Assembly (NCBI GenBank): GCA_000980705.1
Contig: LBCK01000004.1
Span: forward strand, 62,001 to 126,000
DNA from: Ruminococcus sp. UNK.MGS-30
Lineage (GTDB): Bacteria > Bacillota > Clostridia > Oscillospirales > Ruminococcaceae
Direction: 5' to 3'
DNA length: 64,000 nucleotides
The notes below the pieces were generated by a model, which searched no databases, had not been told where the DNA came from, and was given only the letters and a program-made list of their open reading frames with translations. Positions 60,693 through 64,000 of this stretch are shown here, in pieces. Position numbers and translations under genes: made by a program. Positions within the stretch are counted from its first letter, which is position 1. Every line of letters begins with the position of its first letter.

Positions 60693-61766
60693 TCACTCCG
60701 TTTCTTTGAAAGTCGGGGTCAGACTTCTGCCGTTCTGGTCGAAGCTCTCCACCATGCCAATCAGCTGTATTTTCGTCTGAATCAAACCAAAGCGTTTCTG
60801 TTCCACGGTCACATAGTCGCCCACAAAATAGTCCTTGTTGTACTGATACTGGGTCGAAAAAGCAGCGATAGCGGATTCCAATGCCGTTTTCGGCTGTACC
60901 AGATGTTCTGCACCGCTGCTTTTCAAAATTTCTAAATATTCCGCATCGGTCACATCTTCTTCCTGTGCCGTGTTTCGCTCATCCACATACACCTCATAGC
61001 GGTCAAGATAGGTCGGCTCTGCACCGGAACAGAAGGTGGTTCGCTTTCTGGCATTTCCTTCGCCGCAGCCCAGCACATAGGCGAAGTTTTTCTGCACCGC
61101 ATCATCCGCCGCATAGGAGAACGACAGCAGATTGTTGTACGCATCGGAGAATACGATGTGGGGATTTTCATCCTGCAACAAACTGCGGTCTGTTCCGGAA
61201 AACAGGTCGCATTTCAGTGCATTTCCATCCAGCCGCACATTTGCCGAACCGCCGATGGTTTCACAAAGGCTGTACAGCCATTCTAAGATGTTGTCATAGC
61301 TGACCTGCATTCGTGCGGTGTTCTGCCAGCAGTCACCGGATACTGTTCCCATGGAAAAGCCGGGCAGATTGCGGATTCCGGCGGAGATGACATTGCGGGA
61401 CAGCACCTTGCGGACGATGTCCTCATAGCTGCCGTTTGCGGTGATGGTGGGATAGATGATTCTTCGTTCCAGCAGACAGGCAATAAACCGTCCGGTGACT
61501 GTCAGATAATCGCCTTTCTCGGCATCGGTTTCCAATTGCAGGGACTCAATGATGCCGAAGTGCTGTGCATCATCACTCCTCGCCACAATTCTGCCACGCT
61601 GAAAGATGGATACATTCTGCGGACTAGCAGCGATATACACCTCAAAGCAGCCGCACTGGTAGAACTCAATGTCCCACAGGAGAGAAGAATAACTGTCGCA
61701 GATGGCTTCCAAAGAAATGGAAATGCGGTTTTCTTCTGCGATAAGGTTGTAAATTTCCAACTGCAT
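60693..61766 (-). CDS. Phage tail protein (Gp37-like, tail-associated)
   Basis: 357 residues. Sequence like LEIYNLIAEENRISISLEAICDSYSSLLWDIEFYQCGCFEVYIAASPQN and the segment RGRIVARSDDAQHFGIIESLQLETDAEKGDYLTVTGRFI resemble siphovirus ReqiPepy6 Gp37-like proteins, which follow the distal tail protein and form the tail hub. It lies 3 bases behind the distal tail gene. No peptidase domain was seen. Confidence 0.82.
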   Translation of the reverse strand: MQLEIYNLIAEENRISISLEAICDSYSSLLWDIEFYQCGCFEVYIAASPQNVSIFQRGRIVARSDDAQHFGIIESLQLETDAEKGDYLTVTGRFIACLLERRIIYPTITANGSYEDIVRKVLSRNVISAGIRNLPGFSMGTVSGDCWQNTARMQVSYDNILEWLYSLCETIGGSANVRLDGNALKCDLFSGTDRSLLQDENPHIVFSDAYNNLLSFSYAADDAVQKNFAYVLGCGEGNARKRTTFCSGAEPTYLDRYEVYVDERNTAQEEDVTDAEYLEILKSSGAEHLVQPKTALESAIAAFSTQYQYNKDYFVGDYVTVEQKRFGLIQTKIQLIGMVESFDQNGRSLTPTFKETE

Positions 61767-61769
61767 TTC

Positions 61770-62642
61770 TCACACCCCCAGATAGGAATTGCGGTGCATC
61801 AATGTCACACGCAGCTTTTTCACGCCACGAACCGCCTCGACCCGAAAGATATTTGTGCCTTCCTTCAAGGTCAGCCAAGTCGAACCGGAAACCAGCCGGT
61901 TCAGAATGTTGCTGTCCACGCCATTGCGTGTCAGCGTGACGGTCTTGTTTCCGGTTTTCGTGGTAACCGTAATGACATCGCCGGTCAGAATATCGCCTTT
62001 GATTTGCAGATACTCACCGTTTTCGTTGTAGATGGTCGGTGTCACTGCCACCACTTCCTGCGGAATGTCGCTGGGCAGTGCCTCGATTCGCAGCGTGAAT
62101 CCGGTTTCATCGCCATTATTGATAATGGAAAACAGGTTGCTGTTGGAGTACACACCCAAAGGAAACGGAGCATCGCTTTCCGGAAAGGGAAAGTGAAATG
62201 CTCCAATCACGCCGCTGTAATAGGCATAGAAAATATCCCGGCTGTACCAGTAAATGTCTGGGCAGAGAATGGAGATCTGCCCACTGATCTGCTGCTCGAA
62301 ATTTGATACTTCACAAGTTTCTACATACCCTTCGGCATAGACATCGATGTTCGCCGTCTTGTACCAGATCTTGATGTATCGAGACGGCTTGACCACATGA
62401 TACAGCTGATGCCGCCGTTTCTCAATGCCGATGCCACGCATGGCAAAGGAAATGACCACGTTTCGTTTTTCGATAAAGGCGTTATTCAGGTAGCTGCCGT
62501 TCATGCCAGCATAGCTTGAAGTGGAAATCGTCCCAGCTGGCGGATTCAGACCTTCGATTTTGGAGGTCATGTATTGGTTGGCGGTGGTGGATAGGTTCAC
62601 TTGTTCGCCGGATTCGTTTTCGAGAATAAGGGTGAAATACAT
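61770..62642 (-). CDS. Phage distal tail protein (Dit)
   Basis: 290 residues from ATG 62640-62642 with AGGAGGT 7 bases in front; the frame is open to 62819 but has no ribosome site there and overlaps the divergent MATE start. The start MYFTLILENESGEQVNLSTTANQYMTSKIEGLNPP and the segment RNVVISFAMRGIGIEKRRHQLYHVVKPSRYIKIWYKT are typical of siphovirus tail component (Dit) proteins. It is the first surviving gene of the late operon; the tape measure gene normally before it is missing. Confidence 0.85.
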   Translation of the reverse strand: MYFTLILENESGEQVNLSTTANQYMTSKIEGLNPPAGTISTSSYAGMNGSYLNNAFIEKRNVVISFAMRGIGIEKRRHQLYHVVKPSRYIKIWYKTANIDVYAEGYVETCEVSNFEQQISGQISILCPDIYWYSRDIFYAYYSGVIGAFHFPFPESDAPFPLGVYSNSNLFSIINNGDETGFTLRIEALPSDIPQEVVAVTPTIYNENGEYLQIKGDILTGDVITVTTKTGNKTVTLTRNGVDSNILNRLVSGSTWLTLKEGTNIFRVEAVRGVKKLRVTLMHRNSYLGV

Positions 62643-62653
62643 GGGATACCTCC

Positions 62654-62682
62654 TTGTTTTTTCTGGTGGGATGTGGTATAAT
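62654..62682 (+). promoter_or_regulatory. Promoter of the MATE gene
   Basis: TTGTTT at 62654-62659, 17-base spacer, TATAAT at 62677-62682 in the context GTGGTATAAT. It starts 12 bases outside the distal tail gene, so any breakpoint of the prophage remnant must lie very close. Confidence 0.75.
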
Positions 62683-62778
62683 GGATAAAAATGATATGAG
62701 CATTCGCCCTGTAAATCGGAATTTGAGAAGGTAAGTGAATGGGATACCACGATACAGATACCATGGAGGAATATGATA

Positions 62779-64000
62779 ATGTCGAAAGATGAGTATTTGA
62801 TAACCGATACGCCCCTCAAAGCGTTGACGGTTTTTGCAATGCCAATGATTCTTGGAAGTTTTTTTCAGCAAATATACAATATGGCCGACTCTATTATTGT
62901 CGGCCAGTTTGTTGGTTCTTCCACACTTGCAGCTGTCGGTGCATGTGCAGCATTGACCAATGTGTTCATTTGTGTGGCACTGGGAGCCGGTGTCGGAGTC
63001 GGTGTGCTTGTGAGCCGTTATTTCGGAGCCAGGGAGTATGGCAAAATGAAAACAATCGTGTCAACCTCCTTGATTAGCTTTTTGCTTCTAAGTATAGTCC
63101 TTGGTGTTTTTGGCTTTTTCTTCGCCAACTTGATGATGAGTGGACTGCAAACCCCTGCCGACATACTGGATGATGCAGTACTGTATCTGCGGGTCTATTT
63201 TGTGGGCTTTCCGTTTCTGTTTATGTATAACATTCTTTCTACCATGTTCACCTCAATCGGCGAATCCAAAATTCCGCTAGGACTGCTGATTTTTTCGTCC
63301 ATCCTAAATATTTTAATGGATCTTTGGATGGTAGCCGGGCTAGGTCTCGGTGTGTTCGGTGCGGCTATTGCAACCCTGATTGCACAGGGAATTTCCGCAG
63401 TGTTTTCGTTTTTGATTTTCTTTGCACGGATGCAGCAATATAAAAGCCCCTTTAATAGGTTTGAACGGCAGGAGCTGTATTCTATGCTTCGCATTGCGGT
63501 GCCGTCGGTTTTACAGCAGTCCACAGTGTCCATCGGTATGATGATCGTGCAGGCAGTGGTAAATCCTTTCGGTACACAGGCACTCGCCGGGTATGCAGCA
63601 ACGATGAGGGTGGAAAATGTTTTTTCATTGGTCTTTGTATCCATCGGCAATGCGGTTTCGCCGTATGTTTCCCAGAATCTTGGTGCAAAGAAAATTGATC
63701 GTATCAAAAAAGGCTACCATGCTGTACTGGTGCTGGATCTGTGCTTTGCGGCCATTGCGTTTGTGACCATTGAAGCGATGCATACGCAGATCTCCTCACT
63801 GTTCTTAGGAAAAGACGGAACGGCGTTGGCCTATCAGGTGTCTGGTGATTATATGAGGTGGATTGGTTACTTTTTCATCTTCATGGGTATCAAGATGGCA
63901 ACCGATGGAGTCCTTCGCGGTCTCGGAATTATGCGTCCGTTCCTCGTTGCAAACATGGTGAACCTTGCGATTCGTCTGTCCGTTGCACTAATCTGTGCAC
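62779..64000 (+). CDS. MATE-family multidrug efflux protein, 3' end outside window
   Basis: 407 codons are visible from ATG 62779 (GGAGGA nine bases upstream) and the frame is open to the window edge. Segments such as LKALTVFAMPMILGSFFQQIYNMADSIIVGQFVG, LGAGVGVGVLVSRYFGAREYGKMK and SIGNAVSPYVSQNLGAKKIDRIKKGYHA are typical of MATE transporters of the clostridial branch. About ten of the expected twelve membrane helices are seen. It exports cationic compounds in exchange for Na+ or H+. Confidence 0.92.
   Translation, partial: MSKDEYLITDTPLKALTVFAMPMILGSFFQQIYNMADSIIVGQFVGSSTLAAVGACAALTNVFICVALGAGVGVGVLVSRYFGAREYGKMKTIVSTSLISFLLLSIVLGVFGFFFANLMMSGLQTPADILDDAVLYLRVYFVGFPFLFMYNILSTMFTSIGESKIPLGLLIFSSILNILMDLWMVAGLGLGVFGAAIATLIAQGISAVFSFLIFFARMQQYKSPFNRFERQELYSMLRIAVPSVLQQSTVSIGMMIVQAVVNPFGTQALAGYAATMRVENVFSLVFVSIGNAVSPYVSQNLGAKKIDRIKKGYHAVLVLDLCFAAIAFVTIEAMHTQISSLFLGKDGTALAYQVSGDYMRWIGYFFIFMGIKMATDGVLRGLGIMRPFLVANMVNLAIRLSVALICA

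Larger units (their letters stand above)
53063..62642 (-). mobile_element. Partial prophage: tail, lysis and recombinase modules
   Basis: Ten tightly packed minus-strand genes: distal tail protein, tail-associated protein, two tail-fibre-type proteins, holin, amidase, two small regulatory proteins and two large serine recombinases. They are in the order of the right arm of a Firmicute siphophage. Terminase, portal, capsid, tail tube and tape measure are missing: upstream of the distal tail gene (62642) only the promoter of a chromosomal MATE gene is found. The left part must have been lost or lies elsewhere. The outer limits of the element are not proven. Confidence 0.75.

Noticed and set aside
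62643..62760. Second copy of the ssrA 3' end as attachment site
   Set aside because: No copy of the T-arm/acceptor sequence is present there, and serine recombinases do not usually use tRNA or tmRNA ends.
1..64000. CRISPR array
   Set aside because: No regularly spaced repeat series of 23-40 bases was seen; the only tandem repeat has two units.

Overview
The window looks like chromosome from an anaerobic gut Firmicute of the Ruminococcus/Oscillospiraceae type. The evidence is two secreted proteins with type I dockerin repeats, a xylo-oligosaccharide cluster (AraC regulator, GPH symporter, GH43), a GH31 glucosidase, an Agr-type peptide quorum-sensing operon, a stand-alone Spo0A DNA-binding-domain protein, strong AAGGAGG ribosome sites and TTGACA/TATAAT promoters. 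No 16S/23S rRNA or tRNA gene was seen; the only RNA gene is tmRNA (ssrA), directly behind smpB.

Layout. 1-142: 5' part of an XRE regulator. 415-2864: four tandem zinc-ribbon membrane proteins, the first broken by one extra T. 3068-4183: MetE-C-like methyltransferase. 4273-7197 (minus): XRE regulator, ImmA/IrrE protease, Y-family polymerase, YolD-like protein. 7330-8296: divergent HxlR regulator and PNPOx-fold protein. 8365-9639: dockerin protein. 9904-15721: glucose PTS operon behind a RAT/terminator switch (antiterminator, EIICBA, HPr, inorganic pyrophosphatase, EI). 15853-19320: deformylase-like protein, GH31, AraC. 19376-24585 (minus): BceRS-BceAB-type peptide sensing and detoxification module plus a tiny membrane protein and a lipoprotein. 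24719-28078: agrA-agrC-agrB-agrD followed by a Spo0A-C protein. 28328-40606: hybrid histidine kinase, LRR surface protein, MoxR ATPase, DUF58 protein, transglutaminase-fold protein with Ser in place of Cys, then GGDEF-REC-HD-GYP and Hpt. 40670-42677 (minus): dockerin protein and tag. 42817-47148: TetR and a heterodimeric ABC exporter. 47639-51641: xylan-related cluster. 51881-52736: smpB-ssrA. 53063-62642 (minus): right arm of a prophage (distal tail, tail-associated protein, two tail fibres, holin, amidase, HTH/SHOCT proteins, two serine recombinases) with no head genes. 62779-end: MATE efflux protein, cut by the window edge.

How the parts may work together. Three peptide- or envelope-sensing systems lie side by side (Bce-type, Agr-type and the hybrid-kinase locus). 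The kinase locus holds every element of a His-Asp-His-Asp phosphorelay ending in a c-di-GMP synthesis/breakdown enzyme, linked to a large LRR surface protein and a MoxR/DUF58/transglutaminase envelope module. This is the strongest candidate for an undescribed system. The PTS operon encodes an HPr with Lys at the usual regulatory Ser46 position and includes a pyrophosphatase. The Agr operon encodes a readable pre-peptide with predicted five-residue ring CAGFH.
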